Shown here piece after piece: positions 51,573-62,800 of a stretch of DNA of 64,000 nucleotides (positions are counted from its first letter, which is position 1; each line of letters begins with the position of its first letter). Position numbers and translations under genes: made by a program. Under the pieces are notes generated by a model that saw only the letters and a program-made list of their open reading frames with translations, had not been told where the DNA came from and ran no database searches. The stretch is from Bryobacter aggregatus MPL3 (GTDB lineage Bacteria; Acidobacteriota; Terriglobia; Bryobacterales; Bryobacteraceae), in NCBI RefSeq assembly GCF_000702445.1, contig NZ_JNIF01000004.1:558001-622000 (forward strand). The letters are read 5' to 3'.

Positions 51573-52703
51573 CTATTTCCGTACGGCTGCAAAGAGGGTG
51601 GCCGACAGTGCCGCCAGGACAAAGTATTCCCGCCAGGCCGCGAAGTTCCCGGTAATCAGGTGGACCGATACGCTCATCACCGGTCCGAGTAAGGCCAGCC
51701 GGTCGGCAAACTCCCCAGCCCTGCGGTGCATGGAGATCATCTGCAGCGCAAACGGAACAAAGCAGGCGATTCCCGCCCCAAGCAGCGCATAGCAGGCCAT
51801 CAGAGACCAGGCATTGTTCGGGTTCCACATCGAACCCAATACCGCCACAATGCAGAGCACGTTGCCCACTGCCACCACGCGACGCAGATCGACAGTCTCC
51901 CGCAAGCCCGTTGTAAAGCGCACCGTACCCACTACCATCCAGAACACTCCCGCGAGCAATCCTGCGGCCATCAGCGGTGACAATGCGATTTTTCCTGCCC
52001 GGACACTCGTTGCCAGGACACTGGACCAGGCCGTTGCCTGCGTAATGGTGAAGACTTCGGCGCAGTAAGCGGCAAATGCGACGCCAATGGGCGCGGCTAC
52101 CTCGGGCCGGATTGCGGCGGGAGGTGCTGTTGGCATTCCTTCCCATACCGGCAATCTTCCCTTGAGCCACCAGGCGATGGGCACGCCCAGAAAAAGCGTG
52201 AGCGTCGAGGCCCACAATGCCTCTCCCGTCAGCTCGGTGACGAGAGCATTCATGAGAAAGGATTCCCCTAGTCCAAAGCCCGCCAGAGACTCGAGAATCA
52301 ATGTGGCATTGACGTTGACCGACAGCGTCAGACTTTGCCGCTGGATCGACGTTACTGCGCGATACAGCCCCGCCAGCGCAATGCGCGAAGCCGCTCCTTG
52401 GACGGAGTAGGCAACTAGCAAGGGCCACAAGCCTTGGGCGAGTAATGGGAGCCAGGAAGCAACGGTAAGGAGCAGCAAACCCGTCGAACCGGAGAGTCGC
52501 TTGCCGCTGTGACGCAGATAAAGATTCACCAGTAGGGCGGTGACCGCGCCGGTGGCGAGAACCAGTCCAAATTGCGGAAGACTTAGCCCGCTACGGGTCT
52601 GAACATAGCCATTTAAAACAGCCATGCCGCTGATATGCCCAAAAAGGAACATGCCAGCGGCAGTAGCTTTGAATCCAGGAACGGGTACAGTAGGAAAACG
52701 CAA
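51573..52703 (-). CDS. MFS-like membrane transporter
   Basis: Hydrophobic protein of 376 aa with about 11 to 12 helices, such as FKATAAGMFLFGHISGMAVLNGY and GVAFAAYCAEVFTITQATAW. The arrangement fits the major facilitator superfamily, but the classic loop motif is weak (LRHSGKRLSGSTG), so subfamily and substrate cannot be given. It follows the PEP-CTERM gene by 10 bases on the same strand. Confidence 0.72.
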   Translation of the reverse strand: MRFPTVPVPGFKATAAGMFLFGHISGMAVLNGYVQTRSGLSLPQFGLVLATGAVTALLVNLYLRHSGKRLSGSTGLLLLTVASWLPLLAQGLWPLLVAYSVQGAASRIALAGLYRAVTSIQRQSLTLSVNVNATLILESLAGFGLGESFLMNALVTELTGEALWASTLTLFLGVPIAWWLKGRLPVWEGMPTAPPAAIRPEVAAPIGVAFAAYCAEVFTITQATAWSSVLATSVRAGKIALSPLMAAGLLAGVFWMVVGTVRFTTGLRETVDLRRVVAVGNVLCIVAVLGSMWNPNNAWSLMACYALLGAGIACFVPFALQMISMHRRAGEFADRLALLGPVMSVSVHLITGNFAAWREYFVLAALSATLFAAVRK

Positions 52704-52713
52704 AGAGAAGCTA

Positions 52714-53652
52714 TTAGTTTAACTTGCGCCGTTGCCGTAACCACGCGCCCATCGCCACAAGAATCACACCGGCGAATGCGGTGGAGGGTTCCGGAACCGC
52801 ACTGGGGTCCATCGTGCCGATGTTTCCGGTCGGAATGGTGCCATTGAAAATGTAGTTGTGAGTCTCGCCGCCACCCAGCAGGTTGTTCACAATCACTTGG
52901 CCTTCGATGTTGCCATTGTTGAAGTTGAGTGTTGCGTTGGGGGCAAGAATCGAACCCTGTACACTGATTCCCTGGACTGTCAGGGCGGTTGCCTCGTAGA
53001 AGTTATAGATCACCTGTGTCTTGCTCAGCCCGTTCAGGTTCATCCCCGCATTTTGCAGGCTGTTGGTGGCTCCTGCAATGTTGACGATGACGGTGGAGGT
53101 GGTGGGGACGTTGAAAGTGAACGTATTGATCCCACTCAGTACGCCTGCGGAAACGTTGAAAACATTGAGGGAAGCGTTGGTGCCGGTTAAGGTCAGCGCG
53201 CCCCACGGGGTCGCTGTAGCGGTGATGGCGCTGAGCCCTGCCAGATAGGCGGACAAATTTGTCTCCTCAGTCTTGACCTGCGCGAAGTTGATGTTCGGAA
53301 CTACGTTGGTAATCGTCCCATTCGGCACGCCGACGCTCGTGAGCGCAGCTGACCCGCCATAGATGCCACTGCCATTAAAAAGCTGACCATTCGTCCAGCT
53401 CAACGATCCACCCACTTCGAGATCCAACCGGCTCGGGTCTGGAGACAGCGAAGTGCCAATTCCGAAGTTGGTGACGCTCGCCGTCCCTCCAACTGCGACC
53501 CGGCCTTGGACATCGGTGTTGGCTTGTGTCAGATTGCCAAATACAAAAAGGTTGAAATCGCCAACACTTAGAATCGACGTCGCGCGGAGTGATCCGCCCG
53601 TACTAAGCAATACAAGGGCAAGATTGAAAATGACCTTAGAAACACTACTCAT
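52714..53652 (-). CDS. Choice-of-anchor A domain protein with PEP-CTERM signal
   Basis: Secreted protein of 312 aa. The start at 53652 gives a signal peptide (VIFNLALVLLSTGGSLRAT). The choice-of-anchor A domain begins ILSVGDFNLFVFGNLTQANTDVQG and ends with SVQGSILAPNATLNF...QVIVNNL. The C-terminus has the exosortase sorting signal VPEPS, a hydrophobic helix and a basic tail RQRRK. Such proteins are cleaved and anchored by exosortase during export to the surface or extracellular polysaccharide. This implies an exosortase elsewhere in the genome. Confidence 0.92.
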   Translation of the reverse strand: MSSVSKVIFNLALVLLSTGGSLRATSILSVGDFNLFVFGNLTQANTDVQGRVAVGGTASVTNFGIGTSLSPDPSRLDLEVGGSLSWTNGQLFNGSGIYGGSAALTSVGVPNGTITNVVPNINFAQVKTEETNLSAYLAGLSAITATATPWGALTLTGTNASLNVFNVSAGVLSGINTFTFNVPTTSTVIVNIAGATNSLQNAGMNLNGLSKTQVIYNFYEATALTVQGISVQGSILAPNATLNFNNGNIEGQVIVNNLLGGGETHNYIFNGTIPTGNIGTMDPSAVPEPSTAFAGVILVAMGAWLRQRRKLN

Positions 53653-54043
53653 GTATCTAAGGTGCCTGTTCTGGGTCAATCCGCACAATCCCACAACAGT
53701 ACGGTTACCTACTGAATTGGTACAGTACGACGTTGATGAAGTTTTGTTCTCATTTCCTTCTGGACTATTCCGGCTCCGGATTCGAGGAAATCCTGGAACT
53801 GCTTTGGAATCAATAGGTATCTTGATCATGGACTTGAGGTTGTCCGTTTGAAGAAAGGTGGTGAAGTCCTAGGTGCTGCTTGGACTAAAGTTTGTCGCGT
53901 CCTATCATTTCTCGCTCTCCTGGTGCCAAACTATCGCCCCGAAACGCCAAATTCTGGATGTGGGGAAGTGTGCTTTTTAATACAAAACGAGTTCTTCGTC
54001 ACGAATTGTGTAAGCGTGGGATCATAGAGGCTGATTCTTTTCG
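53653..54043. other. Intergenic region, no gene recognised
   Basis: About 390 bases between the divergent PEP-CTERM and peptidase genes. It must hold both promoters. The second half is AT-richer. I see no RNA gene or repeat. Confidence 0.5.
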
Positions 54044-55282
54044 ATGTTTCGCCCTCGCCGAGCCCTAAAGGACCTGTCTCAGGAATCGAACGTTGCGGAA
54101 GCTCTTCGGAACTTTGGCCGCGAGCGATCCTGGACCAATGAGAAGCACCTGGAGCTTTGCCGTGTTGCTGCGCCCACTTTCTTTGAAGAGAAGCGCGCAC
54201 AGTGGATGATCGGCCAACTGGAAGCCCTTGGCTACGAAGCTCGCATCGACCGGGCCGGCAATGTGGTCGCCACACGTCCCGAAGAATCGCGAGGCCCCTG
54301 GGTTGCGGTGACTGCTCATCTCGATACGGTATTGTCGCCGCGCAATGCGGACGATATTCGCGTGGCTCCGGACGGGCGTTTTCTTGGCCCCGGAGTGGCA
54401 GACAACGGCGCCGGTCTGGCGGGGTTGCTCTCGGTTGCGCGGCAATACGCACTCCGTCCTCCCGACAAGTCGCAAGCAGGCCTCATGCTGGTTGCCAATG
54501 TTGGTGAAGAGGGTGAGGGAAACCTGAGCGGCATGCGATACCTTTGCCGGCAAAGTAACCTCGCAGAACGCATCCAGGCTTTTCTCGTGTTGGATGGGCC
54601 CGGCGTCGAACATCTCACCACCCAGGCACTGGGAAGCCGGCGTTTCGAAGTCGTCTTTTCCGGTCCGGGCGGTCACAGTTGGAGTGATGCTGGGAATCCG
54701 AATGCCGTTCACGCCATGAGCCGCACGATTGCCGACTTTCTCGATTGCCACGGGCGGCGCGCTGGCTTTCTGCAAACCCGTTACGGACGCAGTACAGCGA
54801 ACTTCAGCCTGATCGATGGCGGTACCAGCATCAATTCGATTCCAGCTTCCGCTCGCGCAAAGCTCGACCTCCGCAGCGAGAGTGGCGAGGTGTTGGATGA
54901 ACTCGCCGAGTTGCTCACCGATTGTGTGGAGCGCGCGCTGGTCTTAGAAAATGAGCGCGTTGTGGCCATGCGTGGGAGTGGCCGGCTGACGGCAAAGATC
55001 CGCGAAATCGGTTCCCGGCCTGGAGGCCATCTGCTGGCTACTTCGCGTCTGCTGGAAACCATGCGCCAGGTGGATGAGCACCTCGGCATCTCTTCCCGTC
55101 TGGACTGCGCCTCGACGGACGCGAATATTCCTCTCTCGATGGGACTTGAAGCTGTTTCGATCGGGGCCGGTGGCTCCGGTGGCGGTGCGCACAGCGAGGG
55201 GGAATGGTATCACCCCGAGGGCAGGGAACTCGGACTGCGCCGCATCTACCTGGCGCTCTGCCAACTCCTGCGAGCGGCTTGA
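54044..55282 (+). CDS. M20-family metallopeptidase
   Basis: Zinc-dependent exopeptidase or deacylase of 412 aa. The metal ligands are H92 (TAHLDTV), the bridging D120 (GVADNGAG), the catalytic E155 and E156 (NVGEEGEGN), D in FLVLDGPG and H in GGGAHSEGEWY. GGHSWSDAGNPNAVHA belongs to the dimerisation lid. It is closest to PepT-like members, but the substrate is open. The stop overlaps the TTG start of the EamA transporter, so the pair may function together. Confidence 0.92.
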   Translation: MFRPRRALKDLSQESNVAEALRNFGRERSWTNEKHLELCRVAAPTFFEEKRAQWMIGQLEALGYEARIDRAGNVVATRPEESRGPWVAVTAHLDTVLSPRNADDIRVAPDGRFLGPGVADNGAGLAGLLSVARQYALRPPDKSQAGLMLVANVGEEGEGNLSGMRYLCRQSNLAERIQAFLVLDGPGVEHLTTQALGSRRFEVVFSGPGGHSWSDAGNPNAVHAMSRTIADFLDCHGRRAGFLQTRYGRSTANFSLIDGGTSINSIPASARAKLDLRSESGEVLDELAELLTDCVERALVLENERVVAMRGSGRLTAKIREIGSRPGGHLLATSRLLETMRQVDEHLGISSRLDCASTDANIPLSMGLEAVSIGAGGSGGGAHSEGEWYHPEGRELGLRRIYLALCQLLRAA

Positions 55283-56151
55283 CGCTCCGCGCGCGAGCGG
55301 AACTCGCTCTCGTGGCGGCGGCGATGCTCTGGGGCAGCACCTTTGTTGTTGTCAAGGATGCTCTTGCCGATGCGAGCCCCATTCTCTATCTCGCGATTCG
55401 CTTCGCGGTTGCGGCGCTCTTGCTTCTTCCCATCGTGTTTCTTCAGGAACGGCGCATGCCATCGCGGCGGATGCTGTGGGGCGGTCTTGCCACCGGTGCC
55501 TGTCTGGGGGTGGGAATGATTCTCCAGACCGTGGGACTCAAATACACATCCGCGTCCAATAGCGGCTTCCTGACTTCGTTGTATATCCCGTTGGTACCTT
55601 TTGTCGCCTCCGCCGTCTATGGAGTCAGGACCGGGTGGCGTGAGCGGATTGCAGTAGGCTTAGCAAGCTGTGGAATCGCCCTCATGAGTTTTGATCCCTC
55701 CAGTTTTACGATGAACTTCGGGGACGGGCTCACGGTGGGTTGTGCTCTTGTCTTCTCTGTTCAAATTGTGATGGTCAAGCATTTTGCAGACACTGGTGAA
55801 ACTGCCTGGTTGGCTTGGTTGCAAGTGAGTGCGACTGCGATCCTTGCCTCCATCGCTGCCTTTCTCAGATTGGATGGTCCGAGTTATCTGGTCATGACTC
55901 CGCGATTGTATTGGGCCTTTGCGATCACAATTCTCGGAGCAACGGTGGTGGCATTTCTGCTGCAAAGCTGGGGCCAGCGGCAAACCTCCGCATCACGCGC
56001 GGCACTGGTCTTTGCCACGGAACCTGTATTTGCAGGCATTGCGAGTTATTTTTACCTGGATGAGCGTCTTTCCGCGCGTGCCTGGATCGGCGCGGCGTTG
56101 GTTTTCACTGGTGTTCTTCTTGCGGAATTGAAACCCCGAGGCGAGCGTTAG
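55279..56151 (+). CDS. EamA-family (DMT) transporter
   Basis: Ten-helix drug/metabolite transporter of 290 aa with two EamA repeats: LALVAAAMLWGSTFVVVKDALADASPILYLAIRF and FGDGLTVGCALVFSVQIVMVKHFAD..., ending ATEPVFAGIASYFYLDERLSARAWIGAALVFTGVLLAEL. The start is the TTG at 55279, which shares bases with the stop of the peptidase gene; the earlier ATG-like frame from 55204 lies inside that gene. It is probably an exporter of amino acids or metabolites. Confidence 0.9.
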   Translation: MTLRARAELALVAAAMLWGSTFVVVKDALADASPILYLAIRFAVAALLLLPIVFLQERRMPSRRMLWGGLATGACLGVGMILQTVGLKYTSASNSGFLTSLYIPLVPFVASAVYGVRTGWRERIAVGLASCGIALMSFDPSSFTMNFGDGLTVGCALVFSVQIVMVKHFADTGETAWLAWLQVSATAILASIAAFLRLDGPSYLVMTPRLYWAFAITILGATVVAFLLQSWGQRQTSASRAALVFATEPVFAGIASYFYLDERLSARAWIGAALVFTGVLLAELKPRGER

Positions 56152-56200
56152 CATAGTAATAATTAGAAGTCTTCTTCAGAAGGATAGGAAAAGAACAATT

Positions 56201-57817
56201 ATGAATATCTTCAGCAGAATGCGGGAACAGCGATTCCTCGGATTCAGTATGCTGCTGGTCACTTTGTCCGTCGGAATTTTGATCGGCACCGTGCTGACCA
56301 CGGGCGTAAAAGCGGGTAAGGAACAGGTTGCGCCCGATGCGACACCACTTGTGGTTCCGAGTCCCGTGCTCATTCAAAATGAGTTCGCCAAGCTTGCCAA
56401 GCGAGCTGAGAACTCCGTTGTGCATATCAACACGGTCGACGAGGGGAAACAGAACACCTCGATGTCCCAACGCCGCGGACGTCCCGCTCCGGACGATGAA
56501 GCCGATGGCGAAGACGATCAGATGGAATTGTTCCGCCGCTTCTTCCGCAATGGTCCCCAGGGTCAGGGTGGTATGGGCGGCGCGATGCCCAGCCCGAAGC
56601 GGATGGGCACCGGTAGCGGTTTCATCGTTGACAAGAACGGCTACATCATCACGAACTTTCACGTGGTAGATGGCGCCGACAAGATCACGGTGAAGCTCCA
56701 CAACGATTCCGCGGAATACAAAGCCCGCGTCATTGGTTTCGATAAGGAAACCGACCTTGCGGTCATCAAGATCAGCTCGGGTACTCCTCTCACTCCGCTT
56801 CCGGTTGGCAATAGTGACGCCGTGGAAGTGGGCGACTGGGCCATCGCCATCGGTTCTCCCTTTGGTCTCGATGCAACGGTCACCGCTGGTATTGTCAGCG
56901 CCAAGGGCCGCGACTTCAATGGCGCACAGGCCTTCCAGCGCTTCATCCAGACCGATGCTGCGATCAACCCCGGCAACAGCGGCGGCCCGCTGCTGAATTC
57001 GCGCGGCGAAGTGATCGGCATCAACACGATGATTGCAACCCGTACCGGCGGCTATGAAGGCATCGGTTTTGCACTGCCCGTCAACATGGCGGTCAAGGTG
57101 TACAACCAGATCATCAGCTCTGGCCGTGTCACCCGCGGTAGCATCGGCGTCCAATTTGCCCGTACGATGGACCCCACGCTCATGAAGGCATTCAAGCTGG
57201 ACGGCGGCGTTCCAGTGACCGAAGTAGTGGCCAATGGCCCCTCGGCCCGTGCTGGTCTGAAGGCGGAAGACATCATCACCCGCGTGAACGGTGCGCTGGT
57301 GAAGAACGGTGATGAATTGATCGCCAAGGTCAGCGAATTGCCGGTTGGATCGAAGGCCTCGATCGAAGTGGATCGTCAAGGCAAAAAGATGAACTTCGAT
57401 GTTGCCATCGAAGATCGCCAGCAGCTCTATGCAGACAATCCAATTGTCGGCATGGGCAAGCGCCCTGACGATGCGGCTCAGAATAGCCAGCAGAGCGCTC
57501 AGTTCGGAATCATGATTGCGAACCTTCCAGAAGCGGAAGCCGAAAAGCTTGGCATCCCTGAGAAGCGCGGTGTCCAGGTGACGCGCGTGGTTCCGGGCAG
57601 CTTCTCGGAAGAAATCGGAGTGGCCGATCGTGACGTCATCGTTTCGATCAACCGCCAGCCGGTTGGGAGCGTGGACGATGTCAAGCGCATCCAGGCGACT
57701 CTCAAGCCTGGCGATGCGGTGGCCTTCCGCGTCATGCGTGCCGCGCCTGGAAGCCGGAAAGGTGTAACTGGCCCAGCCCAAGGCATTTGGCTGAGCGGTA
57801 CGCTCCCACGCGACTAA
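56201..57817 (+). CDS. degP: DegP/HtrA-type periplasmic serine protease
   Basis: Quality-control protease and chaperone of 538 aa. A membrane-anchor or signal helix (15-36) is followed by an Asp/Glu/Gly-rich insertion (80-132). The trypsin-like domain has the triad H154 (TNFHVV), D185 (ETDLAV) and S260 (NPGNSGGPL), and two PDZ domains follow (about 315-405 and 430-535). The extended insertion may correspond to the LA loop that controls activation. The ribosome binding site is GGAAAAGAA. It is followed by a strong terminator. Confidence 0.95.
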   Translation: MNIFSRMREQRFLGFSMLLVTLSVGILIGTVLTTGVKAGKEQVAPDATPLVVPSPVLIQNEFAKLAKRAENSVVHINTVDEGKQNTSMSQRRGRPAPDDEADGEDDQMELFRRFFRNGPQGQGGMGGAMPSPKRMGTGSGFIVDKNGYIITNFHVVDGADKITVKLHNDSAEYKARVIGFDKETDLAVIKISSGTPLTPLPVGNSDAVEVGDWAIAIGSPFGLDATVTAGIVSAKGRDFNGAQAFQRFIQTDAAINPGNSGGPLLNSRGEVIGINTMIATRTGGYEGIGFALPVNMAVKVYNQIISSGRVTRGSIGVQFARTMDPTLMKAFKLDGGVPVTEVVANGPSARAGLKAEDIITRVNGALVKNGDELIAKVSELPVGSKASIEVDRQGKKMNFDVAIEDRQQLYADNPIVGMGKRPDDAAQNSQQSAQFGIMIANLPEAEAEKLGIPEKRGVQVTRVVPGSFSEEIGVADRDVIVSINRQPVGSVDDVKRIQATLKPGDAVAFRVMRAAPGSRKGVTGPAQGIWLSGTLPRD

Positions 57818-57840
57818 GCGTCACGACAAGCGAAGCACAC

Positions 57841-57868
57841 GATGCCCGCCCGTCAAAAGGCGGGCATC
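57841..57868. terminator. Terminator after degP
   Basis: GATGCCCGCC (57841-57850) pairs with GGCGGGCATC (57859-57868), followed by TCTATTTTT. It is shared with the convergent amidohydrolase pseudogene that ends at 57870. Confidence 0.9.
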
Positions 57869-57869
57869 T

Positions 57870-59717
57870 CTATTTTTGATAACCCGGTCCGCGCAGCAGC
57901 TTGCCCGGCTTGGCTCCGGTATGAACATTCTTGTCTACGACCACAACGCCGTTCACCACCACTTGCCGGATGCCGGTGGACAGGCGGTTGGGACTGTCAA
58001 AGGTGGCGACATCCTTGACGCTTGCCGGATCGAATACGACGAGGTCTGCCCACAGGCCGGGCCGCAGCAGCCCGCGATCGTGCAGCGACAATCTTGTCGC
58101 GACACTGCTGCTCATCTTGAAGACTGCATCCTCGAGTCCAATCGTCTTTAACTCCCGCACGTAGAAGCCCAACACTCTCGGGTAAGTGCCATAGGTCCTG
58201 GGATGCGTCGGTCCTTTGGTGACGGCCGGATCGACACCACCGGAATCGGTCGCCACCTTGATCCAGGGCTGCTGCAACTGCTTCGCGATATTCGCCTCGT
58301 TGATCGTGTAATAGATGGTTGAAATTGTCTGCCGTTCACTGCGCAGCAGTGCCATGACGGCCTCAGGCCAGGGAAGCTGCATTTGCGCGGCAATCTGGTT
58401 CAGCCGCATGCCTTTGTACTGCAGATTCGCTGTCTTGGTGAGTCCGATCGGTTGCACCAGATCGGGATCGCGGCCCTTGTTGTTCTGCAACATCTCAGCG
58501 GCAATTCTCTTTCGGGTGTCAGCGTTGTCGAGGTTCGCCCAGAGCTTTCCATCGGCGGCGGACCAGTCGGGGAGCATCGCCGTCAGGGCTGTGCCGGACG
58601 CTTCATAGGGATAGAGATTCGCCTGGATATCGATACCATGGGCGCGAGATTGGTTGAGGAACTCGATCGCCGGATCCATGAGCTTCCAGTACTTTCGCCC
58701 TGCTGCTTTCAGGTGATAAACTTCCGCCGGAACGCCGCCTTCCTGGCTGATCCGCGCCGTCTCTGCCAGCGCCTCGAGCAGCTTTTCCGCTTCGCTGCGG
58801 ATGTGCGAGATATACAGTCCCCCAAATGGCGCCATCGTCTTGGCCAAGGCAATCAGTTCTTCGGTGGACGCATAGCTGCCCGGTGGATAGATCAAGGCCG
58901 TGGCCAATCCGAAGGAGCCGTCCTCCATCGTTTCGCGTAGCGCTCCCTGCATGCTTGCGAGCTCTGCCGGGCCCGATTCTCCCATCGCAAATCCCTTGCC
59001 GAAAGCCCGGATCGTGCCGCCACCGGTGAAGGATCCGAAGTTGGCCGACGAGCCACGAGCCTCCATGGCCCGTAGCCATCGATCGAAGCTGTGCGGACCC
59101 CGGAACTTCGAGTCAGCCTGGTCGCCCATGATCTCGGTGGTGATGCCCTGGGTCAGCTTCGAGATCAGCCGCCCGTCCCCGCTGAGCAGCGCCTCACGCC
59201 TTGCCCGCCGCCATCCCTTTGCCGTAAGCCCGCAGCGTGCCTTGCCCGACAAAGGAGCCGAAGTTGACACTTGAGCCATGCGCCTTCATCGCCCGCAACC
59301 AGCGATCAAAGCCATGCGGGCCGGCGAAACTTGCATCGCCCTCGGTACTGTTCAGCGCATTGGCCGGCGCATTTGAGCTGCCTTCGCCCATGATCTCTGT
59401 TGTGAAGCCTTGGGATACTTTGCTAACGACGCGGCCATCGCCCTGCAACAGGGCATCCCGGGAATGAGACTGGATATCGAGAAAGCCCGGGGACAACACC
59501 AGCCGTCCTTCCCCATCGATACGCTTTGCGGTTGGGGCGGAAGCGAGAATCCCCCGGGGTGTCACCCGTACGATCCTGTCCCCGCTGACGGCCAGGTCCC
59601 CGTAATACCAGGGGCGCCGCTCCCATCCACAATTCGCGCATTCGTCACGATCAAGTCATATGGCTGTGACTGAGCGCCAAGGAGTCCGGCAAACACCAAC
59701 AAAAGAATCCCGCGCAT
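57870..59717 (-). pseudogene. Amidohydrolase (N-acyl-D-amino-acid deacylase type), frameshifted paralogue fusion
   Basis: The minus-strand frames together encode a secreted amidohydrolase, but two breaks occur. The start ATG at 59717 gives a signal peptide (MRGILLLVFAGLLGAQ). A one-base loss in a C-run near 59614 shifts the frame, and reading resumes after about 59585 (RIDGEGRLVLSPGFLDIQSHS). Near 59230-59195 that frame stops after GKGMAAGKA, while another frame restarts with REALLSGDGRLISKL. Residues LQGDGRVVSK...GKG and LSGDGRLISK...GKG are therefore present twice, with divergent sequence, as if two tandem paralogues had fused by deletion. The remaining C-terminal 57870-59235 part is intact and ends HTGAKPGKLLRGPGYQK. 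The metal motif reads DIQSHS. Confidence 0.85.
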
Positions 59718-59898
59718 AGGGAAATTGTAGGCGGAAGCCGCCGTCTCGCCACACATTTGGGATCAATTGTTACTGTCCCATGAAGAGATCATGATTGAAT
59801 GATGTCGATTTTTGGTGCAGACTGATAGATATCGATTTGTCTCTCAATTTTCACAGAGACGAACGGACTTCAGGGAAAGGTTAAGGGAATAAATTTTA

Positions 59899-62800
59899 AT
59901 GAAAATCCCCTCTTCCGTAGGACGCATACCTGCGTATCTCGGACTTCTTGCTTTACTACTTCTGATCGGGTCTCCGTTTACTGTCTACGCGCAGGCAACG
60001 GCGACTGGCACTATTGAAGGCAACGTCACCGACGCCTCCAATGCAGGCGTTCCAGGCGCCACGGTCAAGCTCTCCAGCACGGCAACCAATCAAACTCGCG
60101 AGACCACCTCGAACAGCGCTGGCAACTATCGCTTTGACCAGATCGCCTCCGGCAACTATTCGATCACAATTGAAGCTGCGGGCTTTGCTCGTGTAGAACT
60201 CAAGAATGTAGAAGTTGCGGTTGGTCGCGTTAGCAGCTATCCCATTGTACTGACTCCTAAGGCTCAGGCTGAAGTCGTTACTGTAAACGCGGAAGCTGCG
60301 CCGCTCCTCGACGTCGTGAAAACAGACGTCTCTTTGGCGATTTCGCCGAAGGAAGTGCAGGCGCTCCCCACCAACGGTCGCGACTTTGCGAATCTTGCAG
60401 TTCTTGCTCCTGGTGCAAAACTGGTCAATTCCTATGATCCTACCAAAAACCGCGTCGCTGTCATCGGTATTAACGGTAGCGCAGGCCGCAATATCAACTA
60501 CACCGTGAATGGTGTAGACAACAAGGACAACACCATCGGTGGTCCTGTGATGCAGCTTCCAATGGAAGCCGTTGAAGAATTCAATATCTCCACCCAGCGC
60601 TTCTCGGCTGCCAATGGCCGTAGCGAAGGTGCCGCGGTGAACGTTGTCACCAAATCCGGCTCCAATGTCATTCATGGTTCGCTGTTTGGCTTCTTCCGCG
60701 ATACCGCACTCACTGCAAATGACGCACTTTCCAAGGCCGGTGGTAATCCGACTCCCGCCATCTCCCGCCAGATCTATGGTGGCTCCGTTGGCGCTCCGAT
60801 CAAGAAGGATAAAACCTTTGTGTTCTTCGCGATCGAACGGCAACGCGAAGAAACCTCGGTTGGCATCACTGCTGCCGCTATTCGTGAGCTCACCATTGCC
60901 GCCAATGCCGGACTCGGCGCGAAACCGGTGGCCTCGATCGGAACCCCGTACAACGACCAACGCTACACCGGACGTCTTGACCACCGCATCAGCCAGAACC
61001 ACAACTTTTTCGTCACCTATACGAACCAGTCGAACAGAGGGCTGAACGATCAGGTCACCAGCAATAGCGACCTCACCGCTGGCAACTTTACTACGAATCA
61101 ATTGATTCTGGCCAACGCGACGCTGCAGTCGGTGTTTTCTCCTCGTGCGGTGAATACCTTCACCGCCGGCTTCCAATATTGGAACAACCTCATCAACTCT
61201 GATCTGAAGGTTCCGAACGTCACCTTCCCGGGCAGTATTACCTTCGGAACCAATGCCAATGTGCCACAACAGAGCTTCCAGAAGAAATGGCAGTTCCGCG
61301 ATGACTTCTCCTACACCAAGGGCAACCACACGCTGAAGACTGGTTTTGATTACGTCACCCTGCCGAAACTGGGCGGTATGTTCGCCACCTCCTCGACGCT
61401 GCAGTTGGTCTTCCAGGATCTGCCCAGCGTCATTACGACCAACCAGACCCTGTATCCCAATGGTTTCGCCACTCCTGGCGCGATCACCTCCATGACCGGT
61501 TCCTCTGGCAACCCCTACTTCCAGAGCAAAGATGCTCAGATGTTTGGTGTTTACTTCCAGGACGATTGGAAGGTCACCCGCCGCCTCAGCTTGAATCTCG
61601 GTGTCCGTTGGGACGTCGATATCAACCTTCAGGGTGCGAATATCCAATCTGCAAGCCGTACCTATCAGTATCTGAAGGCTGTCGGATCTTCTTATGCCGC
61701 TGGTCTGCCCCACACGGACATGAACAACTTCAGCCCCCGTGTTGGCTTTGCTTATGACCTCACCGGCCAGGGGACCCACATCCTCCGCGGTGGTTACGGC
61801 ATGTACTTTGGCCAGACCTTTGCGAACATCCCGCTCTTTATGGAGCAGCAGGCGAATAACACCGTCTACACCGGAACGCTGAACCTCACCTCCACTGGCC
61901 GGAATGATCCGAATGCTTCAATCGTTCCGAGCACCGGTCTTCCCTTGACGCAGTTCCGTTATGGCGTCGATCCTTTCCCGGCAATCGGCAATGGTTCGAC
62001 CATCCTGACCGCTGGTTCCGTGGGCCGTCTGGTGGACCCCAACTTTGCCAACCCCTATAACCACCAATGGAATGTTGGTTATGCATGGCAGATCAATGCG
62101 AACAACGTATTTGAAGCTGAAGTCATCAAGGTACTCGGCCTTCGCGAAGCGAAGCGCCAGAATATCAACTACCAGCGTCCGGAACTCGGCGCTAGCCGTC
62201 CTTACGATGCTGCTTTTGATGCCGCCGGTCTCCCCCGTCTGGGCCAGATCATTGTCGAAAGTTCGATTGGCCGTTCGCGTTATGACGGGCTCAACCTCGC
62301 CTATCGCCGCCGCCTGAACAAGCGCTTCTCCGTGAACTCGAATTATGTGTTCTCGAAGGCTGTTGCTTGGGCTGGTGGTCCGGCCGCTTTCGGTAACGTC
62401 GCCTCTGACGCTCGCAACATCTTTGCACTGAGCGATTTTGGCCCGGCTCCGAATGACGAACGTCATCGCGCCACCGTGACAGCCATTTTTTCTCTCCCCT
62501 GGGGAATCCAGTTGGCTCCTGTCATCGTTGCAGCGACTCCGAAGCCTTACTCGATCAATCAGGGCAGCACCTGGCTCGGTCAGGGTGGCGGCAACGGCAC
62601 AAACCGAGCTGTCGTTCCTGTGAACAACCCCACCGACTACCTGTATACGGTGCGTAATGGGATCGCTACCAACTCCGCCGCTCTGCGCGCTGGTGTTGCC
62701 AACGGCACTCTCAAGATGGTCGACTATAACACGGTTCGCGGCCAGGAATACTTCCAGGTCGATCTCCGTGTCTCGAAGTTCTTCCAGTTCGGAGAACGGA

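Noticed and set aside
56105-57781. 558-codon minus-strand frame opposite degP
   Set aside because: Antisense shadow; degP has an intact catalytic triad and PDZ domains.
59956-61779. 607-codon minus-strand frame opposite the TonB receptor
   Set aside because: Antisense shadow; the receptor has signal peptide, plug and C-terminal Phe.
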